NCBI GenBank assembly: GCA_037482215.1
Contig: CP148074.1
Location: forward strand, 4,030,001-4,094,000
Direction: 5' to 3'
Length of the DNA stretch: 64,000 nt
Origin: Pseudomonas mendocina
GTDB lineage: Bacteria; Pseudomonadota; Gammaproteobacteria; Pseudomonadales; Pseudomonadaceae
Shown here: in pieces, positions 11,431-20,340 of the stretch
Layout of the letters: each line of letters opens with the position of its first letter
Numbering within the stretch: position 1 is the stretch's first letter
The notes under the pieces: generated by a model
What the model saw: the letters and a program-made list of their open reading frames with translations, nothing else
The model's database searches: none
Told to the model about the DNA's origin: nothing
Translations under genes and position numbers: made by a program

Positions 11431-13842
11431 ATGCGACTTCTGCGTTTCTTTTTTTGGGCCGGGATTGCAGCTTTTTGTGGCCTAGCTCTCAGTTTGAGCG
11501 GTGCATTCCTTTACCTGAGCCCCAGCCTCCCCTCCGTGGAATCCCTGCGCAGTATTCAGCTGCAGATTCCGTTGCGTGTCTATAGCAGTGACGCAAAACT
11601 AATTGCAGAGTTTGGCGAAATGCGCCGCTCCCCCATTGCATTCAATGAAATCCCCCAAGACTTTATTAATGCATTGCTGGCCGCTGAAGATGACAACTTT
11701 GCCAACCATTACGGTGTGGACCCTACCAGTTTGGTGCGCGCCGCGAGTCAGATTGTCAGAAGCGGTCAGATCCAAACTGGGGGCAGTACCATCACTATGC
11801 AGGTCGCGAAGAACTTCTTCCTGACCAGCGAGCGTAGTTTCTCACGAAAGATCAACGAAATACTTCTTGCCTTACAAATTGAACGAGAATTGAGCAAGAA
11901 CGAAATTCTCGAACTTTATGTAAACAAGATTTATTTAGGTAATCGCGCTTACGGTATTGAAGCTGCCGCTCAGGTTTATTACGGAAAATCTATTCGTGAT
12001 ATCACCCTTGCCCAGATGGCAATGATCGCTGGCCTGCCAAAAGCGCCCTCGCGATTCAACCCGCTGGTTAACCCGAAGCGAGCCTTGGAACGCAGGGACT
12101 GGATCCTCGGGCGACTCTATACGCTGGGCAAAATTGACAAGCAGCGTTACGACCAGGCCATCGCAGAACCCATTAATGCCAGCCATCATGTCCAGCAACC
12201 TGAACTCGTTGCACCCTACGTGGCAGAAATGGCCCGGGCAGAAATGGTCGGCCGCTATGGCAGCGAGGCTTACACGGAAGGCTTTAATGTCACGACTACG
12301 ATTCCGAGTGAACTGCAGATCGCGGCTAACAATTCAGTACGTGAAGGCCTGATCACTTACGATCAACGCCACGGTTACCGTGGACCAGAAGCTCGCCTGC
12401 CGAACCTGAGCAAAGAACAATGGCTGGCCGAGCTGAGCAAGCGTACGCCTCGCGGCGGGATGGAACCTGCCATCGTCACCGCGGTTGAGAAAAGCGGCAT
12501 TCTCGTCCTTCTGCGCAACGGCGAAGAGCAGGCAGTCAGCTGGGACAGCATGAAATGGGCACGCCCCTTCATCAACTCCAACAGCATGGGACCTAACCCT
12601 CGCAGCCCTGCGGACGTAAGCAAAGTCGGTGATCTGATCCGTATTCTGCGCAAGGATGATGGCAGCCTGCGCTTTACTCAGGTGCCTGCAGCACAAAGCG
12701 CCCTGGTGACACTTGACCCAGACAGTGGCGCCATCCGCGCCCTCGTAGGCGGGTTCTCATTCGAACAGAGCAACTATAACCGTGCCATCCAAGCCAAGCG
12801 CCAACCCGGCTCTAGCTTTAAACCCTTCATCTATAGTGCAGCACTGGATAAGGGCTACACCGCAGCCACGCTGGTGAACGACGCGCCCATTGTCTTCGCA
12901 GAAAATAGCCAGTCCCAAGTCTGGCGCCCGAAGAATGACAACAACACCTTCCTCGGCCCGATCCGACTGCGTGAAGCGTTGTATCGCTCGCGCAACATGG
13001 TCTCGATACGACTGCTGCAAGACCTTGGCATCAACAGCACCCTGAACTACATCGAGAAGTTTGGCTTCGATAAGAAAGACCTGCCGCCTAACCTATCCCT
13101 TTCGTTGGGCACGGCGAGCCTGACACCGATGGAGATTGCCGAAGGCTGGAGCGTTTTCGCCAACGGGGGCTACAAGGTTGAGCCGTATTTGGTGCAGTCA
13201 ATTGAGGACCGCAACGGCAAGCGCCTGTTTACTGCCAACCCAGCGCGAACACCGGCCGGCATCAGCAAGGCGGCGGAACACAATGCACTGGCCATCAGCG
13301 TTGGTGACCAGCCACTGCCTGAGGCACCGATCGAGGCCAAGCGAGTGATTGACGGCCGTACGGCCTACATCATGACCAGCATGCTCAAAGACGTCATAAC
13401 CCGTGGCACGGGACGCAGGGCGCTGGCCCTGAAACGTGACGACCTTGCAGGGAAAACGGGCACCACCAACGAGTCTAAAGACAGCTGGTTCTCCGGATAC
13501 AACGCGGACTACGTCACCACCGTTTGGGCGGGTTTTGATCAGCCTGAAAGCCTGGGTCGCCACGAGTATGGCGGTACTGTGGCCCTGCCAATCTGGATGA
13601 GTTTCATGGGCGAAGCCCTCAAGGGCAAACCAAGCCATGAACAACCAGAACCGGAGGGGCTGCTGACACTGCGTGTAGACCCGTACAGTGGCCGCGCAGC
13701 TACACCGGATACGCCGAATGCCTATTTCGAGCTATTCAAACTTGAGGACTCCCCACCACCGGTTGGCGAGTTCGATCCAGGTTCCAGCATTCCAGGCAGC
13801 CCTCTACCTGCCGACGAAATGGCGCCACTGGATCTGTTCTGA
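11431..13842 (+). CDS. ponA: Penicillin-binding protein 1A (bifunctional transglycosylase/transpeptidase)
   Basis: Class A PBP that polymerises and cross-links peptidoglycan at the outer face of the inner membrane. From the ATG at 11431 it is 803 residues; an in-frame TTG directly before it is not needed. One N-terminal membrane anchor (about residues 7-30), then a GT51 glycosyltransferase with the catalytic glutamate in AAEDDNF (Glu86) and GGSTITMQ. The OB-like insertion follows, then the transpeptidase with SxxK as SSFK (Ser461), an SRN motif and KTGTTNE. It diverges from pilM, which is the conserved pseudomonad arrangement, and ends at a bidirectional terminator shared with maeB. Confidence 0.96.
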   Translation: MRLLRFFFWAGIAAFCGLALSLSGAFLYLSPSLPSVESLRSIQLQIPLRVYSSDAKLIAEFGEMRRSPIAFNEIPQDFINALLAAEDDNFANHYGVDPTSLVRAASQIVRSGQIQTGGSTITMQVAKNFFLTSERSFSRKINEILLALQIERELSKNEILELYVNKIYLGNRAYGIEAAAQVYYGKSIRDITLAQMAMIAGLPKAPSRFNPLVNPKRALERRDWILGRLYTLGKIDKQRYDQAIAEPINASHHVQQPELVAPYVAEMARAEMVGRYGSEAYTEGFNVTTTIPSELQIAANNSVREGLITYDQRHGYRGPEARLPNLSKEQWLAELSKRTPRGGMEPAIVTAVEKSGILVLLRNGEEQAVSWDSMKWARPFINSNSMGPNPRSPADVSKVGDLIRILRKDDGSLRFTQVPAAQSALVTLDPDSGAIRALVGGFSFEQSNYNRAIQAKRQPGSSFKPFIYSAALDKGYTAATLVNDAPIVFAENSQSQVWRPKNDNNTFLGPIRLREALYRSRNMVSIRLLQDLGINSTLNYIEKFGFDKKDLPPNLSLSLGTASLTPMEIAEGWSVFANGGYKVEPYLVQSIEDRNGKRLFTANPARTPAGISKAAEHNALAISVGDQPLPEAPIEAKRVIDGRTAYIMTSMLKDVITRGTGRRALALKRDDLAGKTGTTNESKDSWFSGYNADYVTTVWAGFDQPESLGRHEYGGTVALPIWMSFMGEALKGKPSHEQPEPEGLLTLRVDPYSGRAATPDTPNAYFELFKLEDSPPPVGEFDPGSSIPGSPLPADEMAPLDLF

Positions 13843-13892
13843 TTACCCCAAAGGCCCGTCCGACGATGGGCCAGCCCTGAGTAGCAGACAAT

Positions 13893-13919
13893 AAAAAACC
13901 CGCCTAAGCGGGTTTTTTA
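13893..13919. terminator. Bidirectional intrinsic terminator between ponA and maeB
   Basis: Stem 13897-13903 with 13908-13914 (AACCCGC/GCGGGTT), 4-nt loop CTAA, flanked by an A-tract and a T-tract, so it can stop transcription from both convergent genes. Confidence 0.9.
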
Positions 13920-13931
13920 TTGCAGTTCCGA

Positions 13932-15200
13932 TTAGGCCTTGAAGACATCATCAACAGACTGCAGCGGGTAGTGCGCCGGGTATGGCAGCGTCGCGACACC
14001 ACTTTCAATGGCAGCTTTGGCGACTGCATCACACACCACATTGATCAGACGCGGGTCCATCGGTTTCGGAATGATGTACTCACGGCCGAAAGACAGCTCA
14101 ATGCCGCCGTATGCATCGCAAACCTCTTGCGGAACCGGCAGCTTAGCCAGATCGCGCAGGGCTAGAGCGGCTGCAATCTTCATTTCTTCGTTAATACGGG
14201 TCGCACGAACGTCCAGCGCACCACGGAAGATGAACGGGAAGCCCAGTACGTTGTTGACCTGGTTCGGGTAGTCGGAACGACCGGTTGCCATGATCACATC
14301 ATTGCGAGTCTCGTGAGCCAGTTCCGGTTTGATTTCCGGATCAGGGTTGGAGCAAGCAAATACGATTGGGTTCGGGCCCATACGACTCAGGTCTTCTGCG
14401 CTGAGCAGGTTAGGACCGGACAGACCAACAAACACATCAGCACCATCCAGAGCATCGGAAAGCGTGCGTTTTTCAGTTTCGCTGGCGAATACAGCTTTGT
14501 ACTGGTTCAGGTCGTCGCGACCAGCATGAATCACGCCTTTACGGTCGACCATGAAGATGTTTTCGATCTTCGCACCCATGCTCACCAGCAGCTTCATGCA
14601 GGAGATTGCAGCAGCACCCGCACCCAAGCAGACAATTTTGGCCTCTGGCAAGCTCTTACCGGCGATTTCCAGGGCATTGAGCATACCGGCAGCCGTCACA
14701 ATTGCAGTGCCATGTTGATCATCGTGGAAAACCGGAATGTCGCACTGTTCGATCAGCGTGCGTTCAATTTCAAAGCACTCAGGGGCTTTGATGTCTTCCA
14801 GGTTGATACCACCGAAGGTGATGGAAATACGACGTACCGTGTCGATAAAAGCCTGCGGACTCTCGGCTTCGACTTCGATGTCGAACACGTCAACACCAGC
14901 AAAGCGTTTGAACAGCACACCTTTACCTTCCATCACCGGCTTGGAAGCCAGCGGGCCAAGGTCACCCAGGCCCAGGATGGCGGTACCATCAGAAATCACA
15001 GCAACCAGATTGCCCTTGCCGGTGTAGCGATAAGCCAGCTCTGGATCACGCGCAATTTCACGCACAGGCTCAGCAACACCTGGGCTGTAAGCCAGGGCAA
15101 GGTCGCGAGCGGTGGCAGTTGGCTTGGTTAACTCGACACTCAACTTACCCGGGCGGGGATTAGCGTGGTATTCGAGAGCGGCTGTTTTTAAATCAGACAT
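13932..15200 (-). CDS. maeB: NADP-dependent malic enzyme, short form
   Basis: Oxidative decarboxylation of malate to pyruvate with NAD(P)H production. 422 residues, so it lacks the phosphotransacetylase-like C-terminal domain of the long E. coli MaeB; this short form is common in Pseudomonas. The start at 15200 (MSDLKTAALEYH) is chosen over an upstream in-frame ATG because it matches the family N-terminus and has a GCGGAAA Shine-Dalgarno. Motifs seen: LAYSPGVAEP, the metal-binding ECFEIE and DDQHGTAIV region, and the nucleotide-binding GAGAAAISC. It converges on ponA. Confidence 0.95.
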   Translation of the reverse strand: MSDLKTAALEYHANPRPGKLSVELTKPTATARDLALAYSPGVAEPVREIARDPELAYRYTGKGNLVAVISDGTAILGLGDLGPLASKPVMEGKGVLFKRFAGVDVFDIEVEAESPQAFIDTVRRISITFGGINLEDIKAPECFEIERTLIEQCDIPVFHDDQHGTAIVTAAGMLNALEIAGKSLPEAKIVCLGAGAAAISCMKLLVSMGAKIENIFMVDRKGVIHAGRDDLNQYKAVFASETEKRTLSDALDGADVFVGLSGPNLLSAEDLSRMGPNPIVFACSNPDPEIKPELAHETRNDVIMATGRSDYPNQVNNVLGFPFIFRGALDVRATRINEEMKIAAALALRDLAKLPVPQEVCDAYGGIELSFGREYIIPKPMDPRLINVVCDAVAKAAIESGVATLPYPAHYPLQSVDDVFKA

Positions 15201-15346
15201 AATGGCATTTCCGCTAAGGGAGGGGGTTGAACAGGCAGGCGGGAGGATACGCAACTTGCACTCAGCTGTACAAGTTCACCAGCGCCGCAGCAGCTGCTGT
15301 AGCGCACACTTTGCGCCCTCACCGCGCCACCCACTGCCACTCCATT

Positions 15347-16171
15347 TCAAGGCAATCGCTGCAACATGACATCCCCCGTTAGGGGTAGAAGCCAGCGAGC
15401 TTGCCCGTCACGTACTTTGCCACGCTGAGCACGATCTATTACCCAACCGCGCGCCTCTACGTTTTGCCCTTTCAGTGCATTGAGCTCGGCGAGATCAAAG
15501 TTTCTCAAGTCCTGGCGGGAAATATGCAGCACCAGCGAATCGCCCATTTCCAACCATACCCCGCCGCCATTGCGGTCAACGCGCTGGACACGCCCCTGAA
15601 TCAGGGCAAAACCGCCAGTACGAATATCCCCAGGGGACAGGACATTGATTTGTCGCCACAGGCCCGCCCGTTCGTCGCGAGCGGCTCGCTCAGCCGACTG
15701 CTGGCAACTGACAAGATCAAGATTAGGCGCCACTGCAACGAGAAATCCTAACCCCTCCGCAAGCAGTTGAGCTTCAAGATTTCGTCCACTTTTGTCGTAG
15801 GCATGCGCCAGCGTACGCCCGTAGCGGTCCTTACTCTCTTGACCGACTTGCAAGGCAACCCTGCCGTCGCTGGCATCCACCAGCGCCTGTAAACGACGTC
15901 TCGCGGCTTCAGCAAAGGGTTCGGCAGTACGTCCCTGGCGGCCCAATTCCGGCGTGTTGATACCTATCAGACGGACATTACGCCCATCCTTAAGACGCAG
16001 GGTGTCACCATCGACTACCCGCTGTACCTCAACCTGCGGCAATTTGCCCGGCACCGGGCAAAAGGCGTTGGCGCTGAGCGTAAAAAGAGCGGAAACAAAA
16101 AAGGCGCCCACTTGGGACGCCTTTTTCATTCGCTCGGCGTAGCCCTTGGGGCTTTCCGATGCGGCTCGCAT
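15347..16171 (-). CDS. Secreted/periplasmic thermonuclease-family protein
   Basis: Staphylococcal-nuclease-fold protein (TNase/SNc family). 274 residues from the ATG at 16171, two bases after the rpmE stop; a second ATG at 16129 (MKKASQVGAFF, 260 residues) would place the signal peptide at the very N-terminus. The secretion signal ends near NAFC. The SNase core shows VVDGDTLRL, RLIGINTPE (arginine and glutamate of the catalytic site) and KDRYGRTLAHAY (second catalytic arginine), so the active site looks complete. A C-terminal OB-like extension (about 180-270) is present. Substrate is likely DNA and/or RNA. The gene is usually beside rpmE and priA in Pseudomonas. Confidence 0.85.
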   Translation of the reverse strand: MRAASESPKGYAERMKKASQVGAFFVSALFTLSANAFCPVPGKLPQVEVQRVVDGDTLRLKDGRNVRLIGINTPELGRQGRTAEPFAEAARRRLQALVDASDGRVALQVGQESKDRYGRTLAHAYDKSGRNLEAQLLAEGLGFLVAVAPNLDLVSCQQSAERAARDERAGLWRQINVLSPGDIRTGGFALIQGRVQRVDRNGGGVWLEMGDSLVLHISRQDLRNFDLAELNALKGQNVEARGWVIDRAQRGKVRDGQARWLLPLTGDVMLQRLP

Positions 16172-16173
16172 GC

Positions 16174-16389
16174 TTACTGCTTGGAGCCGAACATGCCGAA
16201 ACGCTGCTTGAAGCGATCAACACGGCCGCCAGTATCCAGCATTTTTTGCTTGCCGGTGTAGAACGGGTGGCACTCGTTGCACACGTCCAGGCTCAGCGGC
16301 TTAGCCAGAGTGGAGCGAGTTTCGATAACGTTGCCGCAGCTGCAAGTGGCGGTAACGGCTTCGTATGTCGGATGGATATCGGCTTTCAT
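16174..16389 (-). CDS. rpmE: Ribosomal protein L31, zinc-binding form
   Basis: Large-subunit ribosomal protein forming an intersubunit bridge. 71 residues. Cysteines in CSCGN (residues 16-18) and [13 protein letters not shown] (near 37-40) give the zinc-binding (C+) form rather than the zinc-independent paralogue, so this copy is expected to be the zinc-replete version. Transcribed from a promoter candidate at 16460-16487 and followed closely by the nuclease gene. Confidence 0.97.
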   Translation of the reverse strand: MKADIHPTYEAVTATCSCGNVIETRSTLAKPLSLDVCNECHPFYTGKQKMLDTGGRVDRFKQRFGMFGSKQ

Positions 16390-16459
16390 GATGATTCCTC
16401 AGGTCTGTCGTGCCGCCACCAGACGTTATTGTCGGGTACCGCACGGAATTAGGGGCGCG

Positions 16460-16487
16460 ATAATACCAGAGCGCAGCATTGACGCAA
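16460..16487 (-). promoter_or_regulatory. Sigma-70 promoter candidate for rpmE
   Basis: Read leftward: -35 TTGCGT (complement of 16482-16487), 16-bp spacer, -10 TATTAT (complement of 16460-16465), about 60 bp before the rpmE Shine-Dalgarno region. Inferred from consensus only. Confidence 0.55.
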
Positions 16488-16614
16488 GCTGCAGTGTTAT
16501 CGGGGCGACGCACTGCTCGTGCTAACATCCCCAGAATTATCTGCATGACACCATCGCCGGCCGGGTCATAGCCCCGCCAAGCACCAGTCGTACCGTGTTC
16601 AGGAGTTTTACCGC

Positions 16615-18834
16615 GTGCCCGACGCCATTCTGCGCCTCGCCCTGCCCTCGCCCCTGCGCCGCCTGTTCGACTACCTCGCCCCGGCGAATGTGCCGCGCAG
16701 TGCCTTGCAGCCAGGAGCTCGCCTGCGGGTGCCTTTTGGGCGACGGGAGGTAATCGGCATTTTGGTCGAGGTCGCTCATCAAAGTGACGTTCCCCCTGAA
16801 AAGCTCAAGCCAGCGCTGGAGTTGCTTGACCCGAAATCACCGATTCCCGAGCCGCTGTTTAAGCTCTGTTTGTGGACGGCCCAGTATTACCAACACAGTC
16901 TTGGTGACACATTGAGTTGGGCCTTGCCCGTGCTGCTACGCCAGGGTGAACCCGCTGAAGCCCGACAGGAACGATTTTGGTCAGTTGTCCCCGGTGCTAA
17001 AGCGGACGACCCGCGCTTGAGCCGTGCCCCGCGCCAGCGCGATGCCCTGAAAACGCTGGCCCAACATCCCCACGGCGTGGCTCACCAGTTACTCAGCAAG
17101 CTGCAACTCAGCAAAGACAGCCTGGACTTGCTCAGGGAAAAGGGGCTGGTTCAGGTGGAGGTGCGGCGTTTGGCCGCTCATGAGCGCCATGGCCCTTGGC
17201 TGGCTCAGCCCGAGTTGCCGCTGAATGCCGAGCAGAGGGCCGCCACTGACGCCATTCGCTCTGGTTTTGGCGACTTCAAAACCTTTTTGCTGGCCGGTGT
17301 CACCGGCAGCGGCAAGACCGAGGTTTACCTACAGCTGATCCGCGAAACCCTTGAGGCCGGCAAGCAGGCACTGGTGCTGATTCCTGAAATCAACTTAGGC
17401 CCACAGACCCTGGCGCGTTTTGAGCAACGTTTCAACGCCCGCATTGCTCTGCTGCACTCGGCCGTCAATGACCGCGAACGTCTGGATGCCTGGCTTGCGG
17501 CCCGGGACGGCGAGGCCGACATTATCATCGGCACCCGTTCCGCGCTGTTTACCCCGATGCAACGCCCCGGCCTGATCATCATCGACGAAGAACACGACGC
17601 CTCTTATAAGCAGCAGGAAGGCCTGCGCTATCACGCCCGCGATTTGGCCGTGGTCCGCGCCCATCAAGAGAACATCCCAATTGTGCTGGGCTCGGCCACG
17701 CCGTCACTGGAAAGCCTGCACAACGCCCACAGTGGTCGCTACGCCCTGCTGCGCCTGCAACAACGGGCCGGAGGCGCTAAGGCGCCGCGCTATATCCGAC
17801 TGGACGTAAAAAGCCTGCCGCTGGACTCCGGCATTTCTGGCCCGCTACAGCAGGCCATCCGCCAAACGCTGGATGCCGGTCAGCAAGTGCTGGTGTTCCT
17901 CAATCGCCGCGGCTTTGCTCCAACCTTGCTCTGTCACGACTGTGGCTGGTTCTCCGAGTGCCCGCGCTGCGATGCGCGGATGACCGTACACCAACGTTCC
18001 CGTGAGTTGCGTTGCCACCACTGTGGGCATGTGGAGCGCCAGCCCAGCAACTGCCCGACCTGTGGCAAAGTCGACTTGCGCCCCGTCGGCGCAGGTACTG
18101 AACGAGCCGAAGAGCGCTTGGAAATTCTTTTCCCCGACGTGCCAGTGCTGCGGGTCGACCGCGATAGCACCTCACGCAAAGACGCCATGAACAACCTGTT
18201 CAAGACCGTTCAACGTGGCGAACCGTGCATTCTGGTAGGCACGCAGATGCTCGCAAAAGGTCACCACTTTCCCCGTGTGACCCTGGTGGCGATTCTCGAT
18301 GCGGATGGCGGCCTGTTCTCTGCTGACTTCCGCGCCAGCGAGCGCATGGCGCAACTCATCGTACAGGTGGCAGGTCGTGCAGGTCGTGCCGAGGAGCCGG
18401 GCAAGGTGGTCATCCAAAGCCACCTGGCCGACCACCCGCTGTTGGTTCAACTCACCGAGCAAGGCTATTTCGCTTTTGCCGAGCAAGCCCTCAGCGAACG
18501 CCGCGCCGCCGGCCTGCCGCCCTTCTGTCACCTTGCCCTGCTGCGCGCTGAAGCGCATAAACCAGGGCAAGCCGAAGACTTTCTCGATCAGGCTTGCAGC
18601 GAAGCTGAGTACTTGCTGGGCGAGTTGAACCTGAGCGGTATCGAGCTGCTTGGCCCGGTGCCCGCCCCGATGGAGCGCCGTGCCGGGCGCTTCCGCGCCC
18701 AGTTACTGCTGCAAGGCAACGCCCGCGCAGGGCTGCATCGCCTACTCCATTACTGGATGCCGGTACTGGAACAGATGCCCAGCGGACGCGCCGTGCGCTG
18801 GTCGCTGGATGTGGACCCCATCGACCTGTTCTGA
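16615..18834 (+). CDS. priA: Primosomal replication restart helicase PriA
   Basis: 3'-to-5' DNA helicase that recognises stalled forks and reloads the replisome. 739 residues from a GTG at 16615; AGGAG at 16601-16605 is a good Shine-Dalgarno and no ATG fits. An N-terminal DNA-binding domain (about 1-110) and winged-helix region are followed by the helicase core with Walker A GVTGSGKTEVY (near 228) and DEEHD. Four cysteine pairs (CHDC, CPRC, CHHC, CPTC, about 440-483) bind two zinc ions. The gene next to it in P. aeruginosa is argS; here dbpA follows, a point of rearrangement. Confidence 0.97.
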   Translation: MPDAILRLALPSPLRRLFDYLAPANVPRSALQPGARLRVPFGRREVIGILVEVAHQSDVPPEKLKPALELLDPKSPIPEPLFKLCLWTAQYYQHSLGDTLSWALPVLLRQGEPAEARQERFWSVVPGAKADDPRLSRAPRQRDALKTLAQHPHGVAHQLLSKLQLSKDSLDLLREKGLVQVEVRRLAAHERHGPWLAQPELPLNAEQRAATDAIRSGFGDFKTFLLAGVTGSGKTEVYLQLIRETLEAGKQALVLIPEINLGPQTLARFEQRFNARIALLHSAVNDRERLDAWLAARDGEADIIIGTRSALFTPMQRPGLIIIDEEHDASYKQQEGLRYHARDLAVVRAHQENIPIVLGSATPSLESLHNAHSGRYALLRLQQRAGGAKAPRYIRLDVKSLPLDSGISGPLQQAIRQTLDAGQQVLVFLNRRGFAPTLLCHDCGWFSECPRCDARMTVHQRSRELRCHHCGHVERQPSNCPTCGKVDLRPVGAGTERAEERLEILFPDVPVLRVDRDSTSRKDAMNNLFKTVQRGEPCILVGTQMLAKGHHFPRVTLVAILDADGGLFSADFRASERMAQLIVQVAGRAGRAEEPGKVVIQSHLADHPLLVQLTEQGYFAFAEQALSERRAAGLPPFCHLALLRAEAHKPGQAEDFLDQACSEAEYLLGELNLSGIELLGPVPAPMERRAGRFRAQLLLQGNARAGLHRLLHYWMPVLEQMPSGRAVRWSLDVDPIDLF

Positions 18835-18836
18835 GC

Positions 18837-18862
18837 ACAGGCCGCCCTATGCGCGGCCTGTT
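18837..18862 (+). terminator. Terminator-like hairpin after priA
   Basis: Stem ACAGGCCGC (18837-18845) with GCGGCCTGT (18853-18861), 7-nt loop, directly after the priA stop. The T-tract is poor (TTAC), so termination may be partial. Confidence 0.4.
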
Positions 18863-18898
18863 ACACTACGCACCTATTTGCTTAATCAGGCCTGCACC

Positions 18899-20278
18899 GT
18901 GACCAGTTCCGCCTTCGCTTCCCTTCCGCTTTCCCCTGCCATGCTGGCCAACCTTGAGTCCATCGGTTACAGCGAGATGACACCGATTCAGGCGCAGAGC
19001 CTGCCGGTCATCCTCAAAGGGGCAGACCTGATTGCTCAGGCAAAAACTGGCAGCGGCAAGACTGCGGCCTTTGGCATTGGCCTGCTTAATCCGCTCAACC
19101 CACGCTACTTTGGCTGCCAAGCCCTGGTGTTATGCCCGACCCGCGAGCTGGCCGACCAGGTGGCCAAAGAGTTGCGCCGCCTTGCCCGTGCAGCGGACAA
19201 CATCAAGGTGCTGACTTTGTGTGGCGGCGTACCATTTGGCCCGCAAATCGGCTCGCTGGAGCACGGCGCCCAAATCATCGTTGGCACACCGGGCCGCGTG
19301 CAACAGCACCTGAGCAAGGGCACCTTGAAACTGGATGGACTCAATACCCTGGTACTCGATGAAGCCGACCGCATGCTCGACATGGGTTTCTACGACAGCA
19401 TTGCTGACATCATCAGCCAGACCCCCAAGCGTCGTCAGACCCTTCTGTTCTCGGCCACCTACCCCGATGGTATCCAGCAGTTGGCGTCCACCTTTATGCG
19501 CTCTCCGCAACAGGTCAAAGTCGAAGCCCTGCACGATGACACGCAGATTGAACAGCGCTTCTACGAAGTCAGCCCGGAGCAACGCTTAGAGGCTACGCTC
19601 AAGCTGCTGCTGAGTTTCCGCCCCCAATCGTGCGTGGCGTTCTGCTTTACCAAGCAACAGTGCCAAGACGTGGTTGAGTACCTGGAGAAATACAGCATTT
19701 CCGCCGCCGCCCTGCACGGCGATATGGAGCAGCGCGAGCGCGATCAGGTGCTGGCGATGTTCGCCAACCGCAGCCTGTCAGTGCTGGTGGCCACCGACGT
19801 GGCGGCACGGGGACTGGATATCGAAGCTCTGGACATGGTGATCAACGTAGAGCTGGCCCGCGATCCGGAAATCCACATTCACCGTATCGGCCGTACCGGT
19901 CGTGCAGGTGAGAAAGGCCTAGCCGCCAGCTTGGTTGCCCCGCCTGAAGCCCACCGTGCCCAAGCCATCGAAAGCCTGCAAAACGCACCCTTGGTCTGGC
20001 ACCCGCTGAGCAGCCTTAAAAGCCGCAGTGATGAACCCCTACGCCCTCCGATGATTACCCTGTGCATTGCCGCTGGCCGTAAAGATAAATTGCGTCCGGG
20101 CGATATCCTAGGGGCCCTTACCGGTGATGCCGGTATTGCTGGCAACCAAGTCGGCAAGATCGCGCTCTTCGACTATCAGGCTTACGTTGCGGTTGAACGC
20201 AGTGTTGCCCAGCAAGCCCTGACGCGTCTGAGCAACGGCAAGATCAAAGGCCGTTCCCTACGGGTGCGCAGCCTCTAA
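18899..20278 (+). CDS. dbpA: ATP-dependent RNA helicase DbpA
   Basis: DEAD-box helicase acting on hairpin 92 of 23S rRNA in 50S subunit assembly. The reading frame is open from 18650 but overlaps priA; the GTG at 18899 (reads TSSAFASLPLS after the initiator) gives 459 residues, the DbpA length, and aligns with the family N-terminus. Helicase motifs: Q motif [46 protein letters not shown]. The C-terminal 75 residues form the RNA-recognition domain specific to DbpA, with LRPGDILGALTGDAG and the final KIKGRSLRVRSL. Same strand as priA, 65 bp downstream. Confidence 0.95.
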   Translation: MTSSAFASLPLSPAMLANLESIGYSEMTPIQAQSLPVILKGADLIAQAKTGSGKTAAFGIGLLNPLNPRYFGCQALVLCPTRELADQVAKELRRLARAADNIKVLTLCGGVPFGPQIGSLEHGAQIIVGTPGRVQQHLSKGTLKLDGLNTLVLDEADRMLDMGFYDSIADIISQTPKRRQTLLFSATYPDGIQQLASTFMRSPQQVKVEALHDDTQIEQRFYEVSPEQRLEATLKLLLSFRPQSCVAFCFTKQQCQDVVEYLEKYSISAAALHGDMEQRERDQVLAMFANRSLSVLVATDVAARGLDIEALDMVINVELARDPEIHIHRIGRTGRAGEKGLAASLVAPPEAHRAQAIESLQNAPLVWHPLSSLKSRSDEPLRPPMITLCIAAGRKDKLRPGDILGALTGDAGIAGNQVGKIALFDYQAYVAVERSVAQQALTRLSNGKIKGRSLRVRSL

Positions 20279-20340
20279 ACACTTTTAGAGCGTACGGCCT
20301 TCGGGCTCACGCTTGGCGTATTTTTCGGACAGAAGTCGTA

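Noticed and set aside
18650..18898. 83-codon upstream extension of dbpA into priA
   Set aside because: Overlaps the conserved C-terminus of priA and does not match DbpA proteins; the GTG at 18899 is the likely start.
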